A DNA stretch of 64,000 nt from Dermatophagoides farinae. Lineage: Eukaryota; Arthropoda; Arachnida; Sarcoptiformes; Pyroglyphidae. This document shows, piece by piece, positions 25,501 to 36,016 of this stretch. The position numbers and the translations under genes were made by a program. The DNA lies in contig NC_134681.1 of assembly GCF_024713945.1 (NCBI RefSeq), positions 4,751,501 through 4,815,500 on the forward strand. Direction: 5' to 3'. How positions within the stretch are numbered: position 1 is the stretch's first letter; every line of letters starts with the position of its first letter. The notes beneath the pieces are model-generated. The model was not told the origin of the DNA. It saw only the letters and a list, made by a program, of their open reading frames with translations, and searched no databases.

Positions 25501-28500
25501 ATCAGAATCATTTTTACGACATTATCTGGAGATAACTGAATTAACAATGGGAACCTACAAACATATTGGCCATATTCGTTGCGCTCGATCGATTGGAAAA
25601 CAATTAGCCGAACTTAATCTGTAAGTGTAATTTTCAATGTTTTTCTTCAAAAAAACTTTGAATTCATTTCAAATAGGAAACTAAACAAGCCACAGCAAGC
25701 ATTACCTTTTCTGTTGGATCTTTATCACATGTTTCAAATGGAACATTGGTCGATACTCAAGCTAGAAGCATGTCGTTTATTAGCACAATGTTTGGAACAA
25801 CTTTATTTTAATATATCAAATACATTGATGCAACCTGTTGCCGATCATCAATCATCTGAATGTAATAATTTCAATCTGGAGCCAATTATACGGAGTGCTT
25901 TTCGCACATATCTGATGTTATTATTGAAACCAGAAGGATTATTGAAAATTCAATCACAACAAAAACAATATGATTCAAATTGTCATTTGATGAATAAGAA
26001 CCAAAATAAACATTCACAACAATATTATTGCCATAATTATTATGAATCCATGTTTCGTCTCCTTCGTCATTATGAGATGCGTGCTGTTAAACTTAAAGAT
26101 ATGTTATTATTGAAACAGCCAAACGAAACGTTGACAGAAAACTTTAATGATTCCGAATGGTTAAATCAAAAATTATTGGCTATACATAATTCTCATTCTG
26201 ATCTATTCAATGAAGGTTCGTCAAATTCATCGATTGGTGGTCGATCTAGTTCCCGATTATCGCCGAGTGATCCAAACGGTAGCAATTCAAATTCGTCTTC
26301 CAGCTCGAACATTAACAATACTGTTGGTGATTCTATTGAATCAAACAATCAGAAAAGACAACGAAATAACAATCAAAAATCTGGTTCCAACAAGGCCAAT
26401 TCGAATGAACATTTGGCCAGTCAACAACAACAACAACAATGTGGCGGAAATTGTAATGATCCTGTTATAAGTCATAATTATTCTCATCAATCGTCATCAT
26501 CATCATTATCATCATCAAATTATAATCAGCCAAATTTTTTCCAAATCGAATCTATCGAAATAGACTGTGATTCATCTTTAAATGATGCAAATTCTTTACG
26601 TTCAAATGGTAGTTCAGCTAATGTAACAACATCTCGAAAGAATAATCAAAGTTTTATTGCCGGATCTGTATTGACTTTACGGTTAAGATTATATAGCCAT
26701 CTAGGTTTGCCACTAAAATTAGATCGTATACTCGTCACTGTACAATGTCATCGAAATGATCCTTGGTTATCTACATTGCCTAATTCTGCGAATAATCGAA
26801 ATGAAAAAAGTTCACAAGAATCTATTGCACCGATTCCAAAATGTTCATGTATGACTGGTACAGATTCCAAACAATTGCAACGAGATTCATCCGAAAGTCT
26901 TGATTATATAAATAGTTATAATCGATCATTATCATCATGCTGTCAGCTACTATCAGCTCAAGTAGAAAGTTATTATTGTCAAACATTACGATTAGCTGGT
27001 GTTAAATGTTTGAATGGTGATCGTTTATTACGACGTTCAGATTTTTTTGGTTATCGAAACGGATCGCTTGATGGTTATCATAAATTCATGTCGCAATCAT
27101 TGCCAATATCGTTATTAAATCAACGTCTCTCTTATGATGATTATTCCAAATATTTTCGATTTTTATCATCACAATTTCAATTTTCTGTTTCAAATTCCGA
27201 TGAATTGTTGGTGATGGAAACCGGCCCAAACGAATATGAACTACGATTTCATTCACCTGAAAATCTACAAAATATTGCCCAACAATTGGACCTTTTGACA
27301 ATTGATACATCCAGATCAGCCTCAATGAATCATCACATTAATCATCTCTGGTTTAATCTTGATCAATTAATTCTGTTTTGTCACTATGAACATTCACCAC
27401 AAAATGCATCAGCTATGGATCACAAAACTCAGTCAATGCAATTTGCATTAATTGAAGATTTCGCCTCTGCCATTCGTTCTATTCAATTTAATCGATCAAT
27501 CAGTGGAAGCATCCCACAAGGAATCGGTAGTTTTCGTTTAGTGGAATGTCCACCATCTATTGAGCTGGTACCATTATTCGAATCGGATGAATTAACTTTT
27601 CAATCGACAAAATCCCTTGATCGACAATCAAATGATTGTCGACGTATGTCAAATATGTGTTTTATAGGTATTGAACAACCGGTTTGTTTACGATTAAATT
27701 CAGGAACTTCAAAACTACCGAAAGGTCTAAAATGTTTCATCAAAATTAATCAAATGTCAACTATGGCTGCAAGCACTGCAATCATTGCTAATAATCAAAA
27801 GGAACCATTTGAATATGATTCTCGTCTTATCAATGTTACGTTATATCAACCAAATGATGGAAATGATAATGAAGAACTTTTGTATTTTTTTCTTGATCAT
27901 CATTTGGAACCCTTTGAAACATATCAATTGAATTTACGCCTTCGTTCATCATATCGCCGATCTAAATTGATTCAAATTCATGGCAACAATAATTGGAGTC
28001 AAATTGCCAATATTGGTCCAAAACCGAAACATGGATCAGCAAGCCAAGTTGATCAATATGAATTCAAATTGTCATTAACATGGACAAATTCTGATAATGT
28101 TCCAACATTTGGCCAACCATTTGATCGTTTATCATTGGACACTCAAATTGCCTGTTGCCATTTTACTTTATCTGATCCATTCGATGTTTTTCCGCGTGTG
28201 TACACGCCATCTCCCATGAGTAAACTTTTACAAATTCAAATCCGTGGTTCACAACGATTGCCAACTGATATTGAACTATATTTTCAACATCCAACATTGA
28301 CCGTTGCATCTTTGGATTCAAATGATTTAAATATACTAAAATCTATTGGTATCGCAAACACCATAAATGATTGTGAATTTCAACAAAAATTAATGGTAGC
28401 CAGTGAGCTTAATTTTGTCTGGTCTTTAGAAACAAATGATCATTTGTTGAATTTAAACAAAATGAATCTCGAATTTCATTTCAAACCAAAACGCATTATG

Positions 28501-29511
28501 AATGATGATGGCAAACAACAATTTGGATCGATAGTGAAAATTCCTTATATAATTTCCATACAATATGTCTGTCGAACACGATATACAATCAGACAGTGGA
28601 TTGAACCATTGATTAAAAATCAATCCGGTACTAAAAATAGTGCCAGTGAGATTATACGGATTGGACATTCATGTTTATTGCGTATCAAAATTGAACGTCT
28701 ATGTCCATTGAATTATGATAATAATGGAACTATCGATTATAATGATGAAGATGAATTCATAATGTATGAATTAATATGTGATCCACAATTATGGCAATTT
28801 GTTGCAACAAATTCTGCACAACAATTGGAAGATTCAAACAATAATATAGACGATAGTAATATTGATTCAAATGGTCCAACATCGATTAATTCATTACAAT
28901 CGGCTACAACATTTTCGTCAACAATGACAACAAACGATGGATCACAAGTGATTAAATTTAATGGTCATTCATCATTGGATGTCAATAATGCTGAAACACA
29001 ATCACCAAGACGGTCATTTGAAACTGCATTCGAAGTAATACCATTAATAGATGGATATATACCATTGCCTACAATCCGATTATCACAATATCGAATAATA
29101 TCCAATGTACATGATTCTGGCCGAACAACACCAACATCAATTGGCCGTACTGGTAGAACGAATATCGATACAACAGCCAATAATAATAATAATAATAATA
29201 CATTACAAAAAACAACAACCAATGCAATTGAATCAATTTCAGCAATGTTAACTGAAAATCTTTCATTATCAGGAAAAAATTGGTCAAAATATCTTACATC
29301 ATCGAATAATTCACAACAGGAACAACGAAATACAATGGATAATATTAATGATGTCCAACAGCATCAACATTCATCATTGAATTCAATTACATCATTACGT
29401 AATGCACGATTAGAACCATTCGAACCTGGACAGGTTTATAATTATAATCGTTCCAGTCAAGTTTATGTATTACCATCAATTGTGGGCGGTGTTCAAAATG
29501 TTGAAAATTGA
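22510..29511 (+). CDS. Trappc10: TRAPP complex subunit 10 (TRAPPC10/Trs130), 6 exons
   Basis: Subunit of the TRAPPII complex, which activates Golgi Rabs (Rab11, Rab1). Exons: 22510-22763, 22837-24907, 24992-25138, 25208-25373, 25437-25620, 25677-29511, all in phase (about 2,218 residues; vertebrate TRAPPC10 is near 1,260). Family anchors are LIRHIRELRTDPDWDFFGFF and ALIQYDELDALFSQ (about 24,298-24,460), FRNYLYARQCHLLCLL (about 24,786), GGIACWVFLSVLEIL, SYHTVGLWSYARDN, and a C terminus with PLIDGYIPLPTIRLSQY and FEPGQVYNYNRSSQVYVLPS, matching the human end almost residue for residue. The extra length comes from Ser/Asn/Gln-rich inserts (about 22,940-24,230, 26,200-26,640 and 29,100-29,400). 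The N-terminal 85 residues are less certain, but the segment after the first splice aligns with the family's N-terminal block. Confidence 0.92.
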
Positions 29512-29725
29512 ATGAAAATTATTATTATTATTTTTTTTCTCTTTATTTAATTTTATTTATAAATTATTATTATTATTAATGCAAATTCATTCCTTGTTCG
29601 TTGTTTTTGTTTTTTTTCATTGTTTGTCATTAATAATTCGTTTATATCATGCATTGATTGATATTACTAATATTCATTTCCATTCATTAACAGAATTTTT
29701 TTCCCATTAAATCAATCAAATATTT

Positions 29726-30401
29726 TCATTGAGTTGTTTCTGGTTCTTCTTTCAACATTTCCAAAGATGATGGTGATGTTGTTTGCATTACTTCCTCATT
29801 AACGCTTTCCGTTGTTGGTATTGATGGTGGTTGAATGAATTCTGAAGACGATTCCTCTTGGTTGTTTGTTTCATTTCTGTAATAATCATATCATCATAAT
29901 CATTATTAATTAAAATTAAAATTCATTCTACAATTCTTACGTTTCCAATGAATACTGTTCCTGTTCTTGTTTTTCCAAATTTTGATTCAAATTCTGTATT
30001 TGTTCACGTGCCATTTGACAATGAAGTTTCAATTCTTGGATCGATTGTTGATGAATCTCGTCGTTAGTTTGTTCCAATGCTTGTACAGCGATAGCAGCAG
30101 ATGGCGAACGATCAGCTAATGATGAAACCAATTTTGTACTTTCGACCAATGCCTCTGTTAATGAACGCAATTGATTAATCTTTTCACGAAAAGCACGTTC
30201 CGAATTATCACGTTCAAATTGAAGCTGTGTTTTCATCTCTTGAATTCTCATCAATTGTTCACGTTTTTTCTTCAATTCTTGATCCAATTCATTTTGTTTC
30301 TGATGAAGCATATTACGTAAATTTTCAATCTCTTCAATTTCTCCAGTTGTATCATCAGATTGATTATTCTTGGCAGTAATATTTTGGGAATCTGAATCCA
30401 T
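29726..30401 (-). CDS. Small coiled-coil protein, family not recognised
   Basis: Two exons on the minus strand, 29941-30401 and 29726-29876, give a 203-residue protein. The splice (GTAAG donor, TTACAG acceptor) keeps frame. Residues about 25-80 are a strong charged coiled coil (ENLRNMLHQKQNELDQELKK, then Lys/Arg/Gln heptads). A less charged helix with SLADRSPSAAIAVQALEQ follows, then a second coiled coil (about 115-150) and an acidic, Thr/Ser-rich tail. No signal peptide or membrane segment is seen. It converges on TRAPPC10, with 214 bases between the two stops. It could be an adaptor or tether subunit, but nothing identifies which. Confidence 0.75.
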
Positions 30402-30902
30402 TTTTATTGGTGAAAAATTGTGGAAAAAAACATGTGATCAGCATGCGATTATCGACGAGAAAATGATGTCGAATATGAATTTCATTCGAAGCAATTTTTT
30501 TTACAACTGTGAGCATACAGAACAACGCCAAAAGTTCAACCGGTTATAAATAGCAATCTGTTGAAAGAAATTCGAGCAACATTTTTTTTTGGAATGTATC
30601 CAATCGTATATACAGGAAAAAAAAGATGAATAACTTTATTTTGCATTGGCAATATTATTTTAAATCTAGGATATGTTGCGCAGATGATTGTGATCATTGT
30701 GTGTCAACAACAACAACAAAAAAAAATTTATCGATTTAAAATTTATTTTTTTCAACAGGTATCATAGGAAATATTGAAGGTATTTTCAACAACAACAACA
30801 ACAGCGAAAAAAAAATCAATGATCTTAGTTTTTGATAAATTTGAAAAATTAGGATGTGAAATAACCAAAAAAATAAATATGGATAAGAATCAAATTCATT
30901 GG

Positions 30903-32110
30903 TTACAGCAATAAAGATTGCAATTCTTCAATCAATAAAAATGTCGATGTAATCAAATGTTGAGCGTGTTTAAAATCACCATTCAATAGATCGATTGATT
31001 TTAATGAATTTTTTTGTGAATTCAATGATTGAATAAGACGCTGTATAATATCGATCTTTGAAAATTGACCACCTGCTTCCATTTGTTTTAGTTTTTCAGA
31101 TTGATCCTGCAGTATTTCATCCACATATTCGATCAATGGTTCAAGATTTAGTTTATCGACAATTTTATGGGATATATCGGTAATATTCTTCAATTTCAAT
31201 TTAAATTGTTTTAATTCTTCATTGTAATTATGATGCTCAGGACAAAAAAATGGATAGCGTTTGTTTTTCAATAAGGTTGTTGCCTGATTTTTGAGTGATT
31301 CAATAAATTTGATTTTTTGATCAATTATTCCCATGAATAAATCTGGCATTTCTTTCATTATCAATTCTTTATGTGTTTGATTCAATTCATCCAATAATGT
31401 TTGATTAGAACTTTCACGACATTCCCAATTATCTATTTTAAATTGGAATTTACTATTCAGATTACGATACTATACATACCATAAAGATAAGCTTTATATT
31501 GTATACAAGCAAAATTAGTTGGTGTACCATTTTGTTGATAGACATATGTTTGCACGACATCTATAATGGCATTTGGCTGAAAATAATATTAATATTCAGA
31601 TTATGATGATGAATTTTTATGAAACGGTTGTTTTTTTTGTCATACCTTAAAAAAATATGTATCAATGTAAATATAATCATTTACATTATAACTTTTTGAT
31701 TTGTTCATTGAACAATTAAAATCATCATATTTACTTGGACAGAACAAATTATTATATGTGTAACTAATTTCTGAATCGGACATTATAAATATTTTTTCAA
31801 TCTGTTCAGCTTCAAAGTCTATTTCATCATTATATATTGTTATATAATAATAAAAATGATAATCATAATCAACTGGCCAAAAACATAATTGTGAATCGCA
31901 TACTGTATTGTTGTCTAATTTAACTACATAAAATTTATGGCTTTCATCATTACGGCCTAATTTAAAAAAATGGATGATTTAAATTACTGAAAATTATGAA
32001 GAAAGAAAAAAAGACTACTGCAACTTACAATTACCAAGTTTGACGCCAAAAATTAGATTGGTACCAAACATTAACATCAAAAAAATTTGAAACAATTGTT
32101 TTTGTATCAT
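30903..32110 (-). CDS. Secreted ML-like/helical protein, tandem copy A
   Basis: Four exons on the minus strand: 32029-32110, 31646-31956, 31480-31576, 30903-31432; 339 residues in phase. Residues 1-22 form a signal peptide (LFQIFLMLMFGTNLIFG). Residues about 28-165 hold six or more cysteines with CDSQLCFWP, a later LFCPSKY, and a strand pair ending TYVYQQNGTPTNFACIQYKA. This resembles the C-terminal half of ML (MD-2-related lipid-recognition) domains such as mite group 2 allergens. Residues about 166-339 are helical and charged, with one Cys (PFFCPEHHNY) and the C terminus LLIEELQSLL. Several N-glycosylation sites are present. The ML assignment is an inference; the helical half is not recognised. 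Copy B lies immediately upstream in the same orientation. Confidence 0.75.
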
Positions 32111-32186
32111 TTTCAAGTTTTGGTTTTTTTTTGTTGGTAAAATGAAAATGAAATTAGTGTTTTTCATTAACAGTTTTTCATTACCA

Positions 32187-32195
32187 TTTATATAT
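32187..32195 (-). promoter_or_regulatory. Possible TATA box of copy A
   Basis: A TATATAAAT on the minus strand lies about 80 bases upstream of the copy A start codon. The same box at the same distance is kept in copy B, which supports but does not prove promoter function in this AT-rich DNA. Confidence 0.4.
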
Positions 32196-32994
32196 AATAA
32201 TAATCAATCAATCACTTTTTCCAAACTTTTATCATTAAAATTTAATGAGAATCAAATGATTTTTTATTTATCGGGATGGATACTCAATTAAAAAAAATAC
32301 AAAAGAAAAATTAGATCAATTTGATTGTTGGTGATTGATTAAGTAGGCAATTTTTGTTCTTGGAAAATTTGATATGATGTCTTATAGTGAAGTGTTTTTT
32401 TGGTTTTAAAGTGGAATTCAATTGATTACATGGAAATTAATGGATTTTTTTTAAATGGAAAAAAAGTGAGCACATGATAAATGAATTGATATTTTTTAGC
32501 TATTTAGATTTAAAAAATGTAATTGATAGCAATGTATGTGTGTTTGTGTGTGTGTGTGTTTCACGAATATGATCAAATGGGTGGAAAGAATTTTTTGTTA
32601 ATGAAAAAGAAAAAAATAAATTCAACGGCGTTTTTTTTTTAAAAACGCAAACGAGATACTTGAATCAAAATACTGGCCATATAAATGTTTGCTTGTTGTG
32701 TGGCGCAGAGAAAAATTCTCATAATAATAATTTCCATTATCAATATTATTCTAAATCTAGAATATGCTGCGCATATGATTGTGATCATTGTGTGTCAACA
32801 ACAACAACAACAAAAATTTTGCGATTTAAAATTTATTTTTTTCCAACAGGTATCATAGGAAGTAAAAAAAAGGCATTTTTATCAACAAAAACAACAGTAA
32901 AAAAATTCACCGATCGTAGTTTTTGATAAATTTGAAAAATTTGGATGTGAAATAACCAAAAAAATGAATATAGATAAGAATCAAATTTCATTGG

Positions 32995-34218
32995 TTACGG
33001 CAATAAACTTTGCAATTCTTCAATCAATAAAAATGTCGATGTAATCAATTGTTGAGCTTGTTTTAAATCACCAACCAGTAGATCGATTGATTTTAATGAA
33101 TTTTTTTGTGAATTCAATAATATAATATTACGCTGTATAATATCGATCTTTGAAAATTGACCATCAGCTTCCATCAGTTTTATTTTTTCAGATTGATTCT
33201 GTAGTATTTCATCCACATATTCGACCAATGGTTCAAGATTTTTTTTATCGACAACTTTATTGGATATTTCTGTAATATTCACCAATTTCAATTTAAGTTT
33301 AAGTTGCTGTAATTCATCGCTGTAATTATGATGCTCAGGACAAAAAAATGGAAAACGTTTGTTTTTCAATATGGTTTTTGTCCGATTTTTGAGTGATTCA
33401 ATAAATTTGAGTTTTTGTTCAATTAATCCCATGAATAAATCTGACATTTCTATCATTATTAATTCTTTATGTGCTTGATTCAATTCATTCAATAATGTTT
33501 GAATTGAACTTTGTTGACATTCATCATCATCTATTTTAAATTGGAATTTAGTATTCAGATTATGATTTTCACTCTATCTATACATACCATAAATATAAGC
33601 TTTATATTGCACACAAGCAACAGTAGTTAGTGTACCATTTTTTTGATAGACATATGTTTGCACCATATCTAGATAGGTATTTGGCTGATAATAATGATAA
33701 TAATCAGATTATGACTGTGAATCAATTTGAAACGATTATTTTTGTCATACCTCAAAGTTGTCTGTTCTAAATAGAACATGATCACTTACATTATAGCTTT
33801 CTAATTTGTTCATTGAACAAGCAAACTGATTATAATTACTTGAACAGAACCAATTAGTATATGTCCAACTATTCTCTGAATCGGTCATTATAAATATTTT
33901 ATCAATCTGTTTAGCTTTAATATCTGTTTGGGGCTTTATTGTTATATTATAATTAAATAAATAAACAAAACCGGATGGCCAAAAACATAATTGTGAATCA
34001 CAAACTGTATTGTTGACAAATTCAATTACCGTATTACCTTGTCCATCAAAACTAGGACCTGATTTTTTTGTGAAAAAAAAGAGATGATGTAAATTATTGA
34101 AAATTATGAATTGAAAAAAAAACTACTGCAACTTACAATTACGAAATTTGATACCAAAAATTAAATTGATACCGAATATTAACATCAAAAAAATTTGAAA
34201 CAAATGTTTTTGTATCAT
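32995..34218 (-). CDS. Secreted ML-like/helical protein, tandem copy B
   Basis: Four exons matching copy A: 34137-34218, 33751-34058, 33588-33684, 32995-33530; 340 residues in phase. Signal peptide 1-22 (LFQIFLMLIFGINLIFG). The Cys framework, CDSQLCFWP, the ITI strand, the SMNK block and the VQTYVYQ strand are shared with copy A. By eye the ML-like exon is only about half identical in protein, while the helical half (SKIDIIQR, NSQKNSLKSIDLL, TSTFLLIEELQSLL) is about three quarters identical. Both copies look functional: no stops and intact splice sites. Function unknown; an extracellular lipid- or ligand-binding role is the natural guess if the ML call is right. Confidence 0.75.
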
Positions 34219-34291
34219 TTTCAAGTTTTGGTTTTTTTGTTGGTAAAATGAAAATGAAATTACTGTTTTTCATCAACAGTTTTTCATTACC

Positions 34292-34300
34292 ATTTATATA
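34292..34300 (-). promoter_or_regulatory. Possible TATA box of copy B
   Basis: The counterpart of the TATATAAAT box upstream of copy A, at the same distance from the start codon. Confidence 0.4.
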
Positions 34301-34850
34301 TAATAATAACCAATCAATCATTTTTTCCAAACTTTTATCATTAAAATTGAATGACAACCAAATAATTTTTTATTTATCGGGATTAATACTCAATTTAAAA
34401 AAAAGAAAAACAAAAGAAAAATTAGATCAATTTGATTGTTGGTGATTGATTAAGTAGGCAAGTCTATTTTTTCTTGGAAAATTTGATATAATGTCTTATG
34501 TTGAAGTGTTTTTTTTTGTTTTAAATGAAATTCAAATGATGACATGGAAATTATAGGAATTTTTTTTGAAATGGAAAAAAAGTGAATCTGTGATAAATGA
34601 TGTGATTTTTTTTGGCTTTTTTGTTGTTTTTTTTTAATTTTTTTTTTTGTTTTTTTCTTGTTTTAGGGAATACATATATTTAGATTTGAATGCAATTGAT
34701 AGTAATGTATTACGATATATGTGTATGTGTGTGTCGTTTACGAATATGATCAAATCAGTGGAAAAAATTTTTGTTTGTGAAAAAGAAAAAATGAAATTCA
34801 TCGGTGGTTTAAAAAAAAAAATACAAACCAAATACTTGAATCAAAAAATA

Positions 34851-36016
34851 CTATAAATGTTCGTTATAATGTGTGTGTCATTATCATCAATCGAAACCAA
34901 TGGTTTCGTGTAGTTTATTCTCTAAAACATATTTAGCATCTTTAATTTTTGGATCATTGTCATCACATTGAAAATTAAGAATTTCAAATTCCTATATAAT
35001 AATTTAAGGAAAAAAAAAGTCAATACATGAAAATAATTAATAATGAGAAATAAAAAAAAACATTCAAAACAATCTAATATTATTAATTATAACTTGCCTT
35101 TTTTCCTCCTATTACTCCTGCACAATTTGGCGATTGGCAAAAACAAGTTTCTTTTTGGGTGGCATAATTCTCACCATAATCAATGGTGATTTCTTCACCG
35201 GCAGCTATATTACGGACAGCATTTATAGCTAATCGCCATTGACCATTTACTGCCCATAAATTAGAACAAGCATTTGGCATACAGGAATGGTTTACAAATC
35301 TTAATGAATTGCAAAAATAAGATGAATCGATCACAGAATTTTCCGTGAGATCCATGCAATAAACAGATGAAATAGTTTCATCATTTATTGATCTGATCTC
35401 TCCTTTATATTCACCGATATATTCATTTGCTCTAAATGGTATTAAAGATTTTATACCAAAATTGCCATGTTTTGATCGGAAAATTGTTAAATTCGATTCG
35501 TTATTTGTAATTTGCATCAAATGATTAGAACAATTATCACCCAAAGGACAATTGATGGGACATTCAACTCCAGCTCGCCAATTTTCACAATAATAACTTA
35601 CACAAGAGCCTTCTTCATGTGTAAAAAAATTACATAATTTTGCCAATGGAATTGTCGTTTCATCTGGCATATTGCCGTGATTTCGTGTAATGGGACTCAA
35701 ACCGTAAAAAGGATCCTGAGAATCTATCGAAGTAGTGGAAAAACCAGCGTCAAACTTTGATTTGAATTCATTAACAATCGCAACATTAGAAGGTTTCTTT
35801 AATAAACTTGAAACATCCATCCATTTCGGTTCATATCCATTTGCTTTTACGTAAACTTGTCGTTTACTTTTAACTGAAATTCTTGTAGTGAGAATGTTAA
35901 ATTCACCTTTTTCTATATTTTTAAACATGAAAAAAAATTGATTTAAAAAAAAAATAATAATAATATTTGGAAATATGAGACAATCACAAAAAAAACTCAC
36001 CTATTAAGCGATTCAT
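34851..36016 (-). CDS. Compact SET-domain histone lysine methyltransferase (ASH1/SETD2-like)
   Basis: SAM-dependent protein lysine methyltransferase, presumably nuclear. Exons on the minus strand: 36001-36016 (16 bases, ATG plus five codons), 35098-35912, and 34851-34991 if a GC-AG intron (35,097-34,992) is used; about 323 residues. An AWS-like Cys-rich pre-SET (CVSYYCENWRAGVECPINCP) precedes the SET core: KHGNFGIKSL, YIGEYKGEI, RFVNHSCMPNA (cofactor/pseudoknot motif) and GEEITIDYGENY with the catalytic Tyr. A post-SET Cys cluster (CFCQSPNCAG) follows. If the GC donor is not used, translation stops at 35,083, five residues after that point. The exact stop in the last exon is uncertain (about 34,851-34,890). 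Unlike ASH1, NSD or SETD2 proteins it has no PHD, bromo, PWWP or WW domain. It ends next to the tandem duplication. Confidence 0.8.

Larger units (their letters stand above)
30640..34862. repeat. Tandem duplication of about 2.1 kb, two units
   Basis: Unit A is about 30,640-32,690 and unit B about 32,735-34,862, head to tail. Beyond the gene itself, the match covers the downstream flank (30,650-30,900 against 32,745-32,995, sharing TGATTGTGATCATTGTGTGT) and the upstream flank (32,120-32,340 against 34,228-34,450). By eye the upstream flanks differ at only a few percent of positions plus small indels. All four exons and three introns are kept in both units at an offset of 2.09-2.11 kb. Confidence 0.9.
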
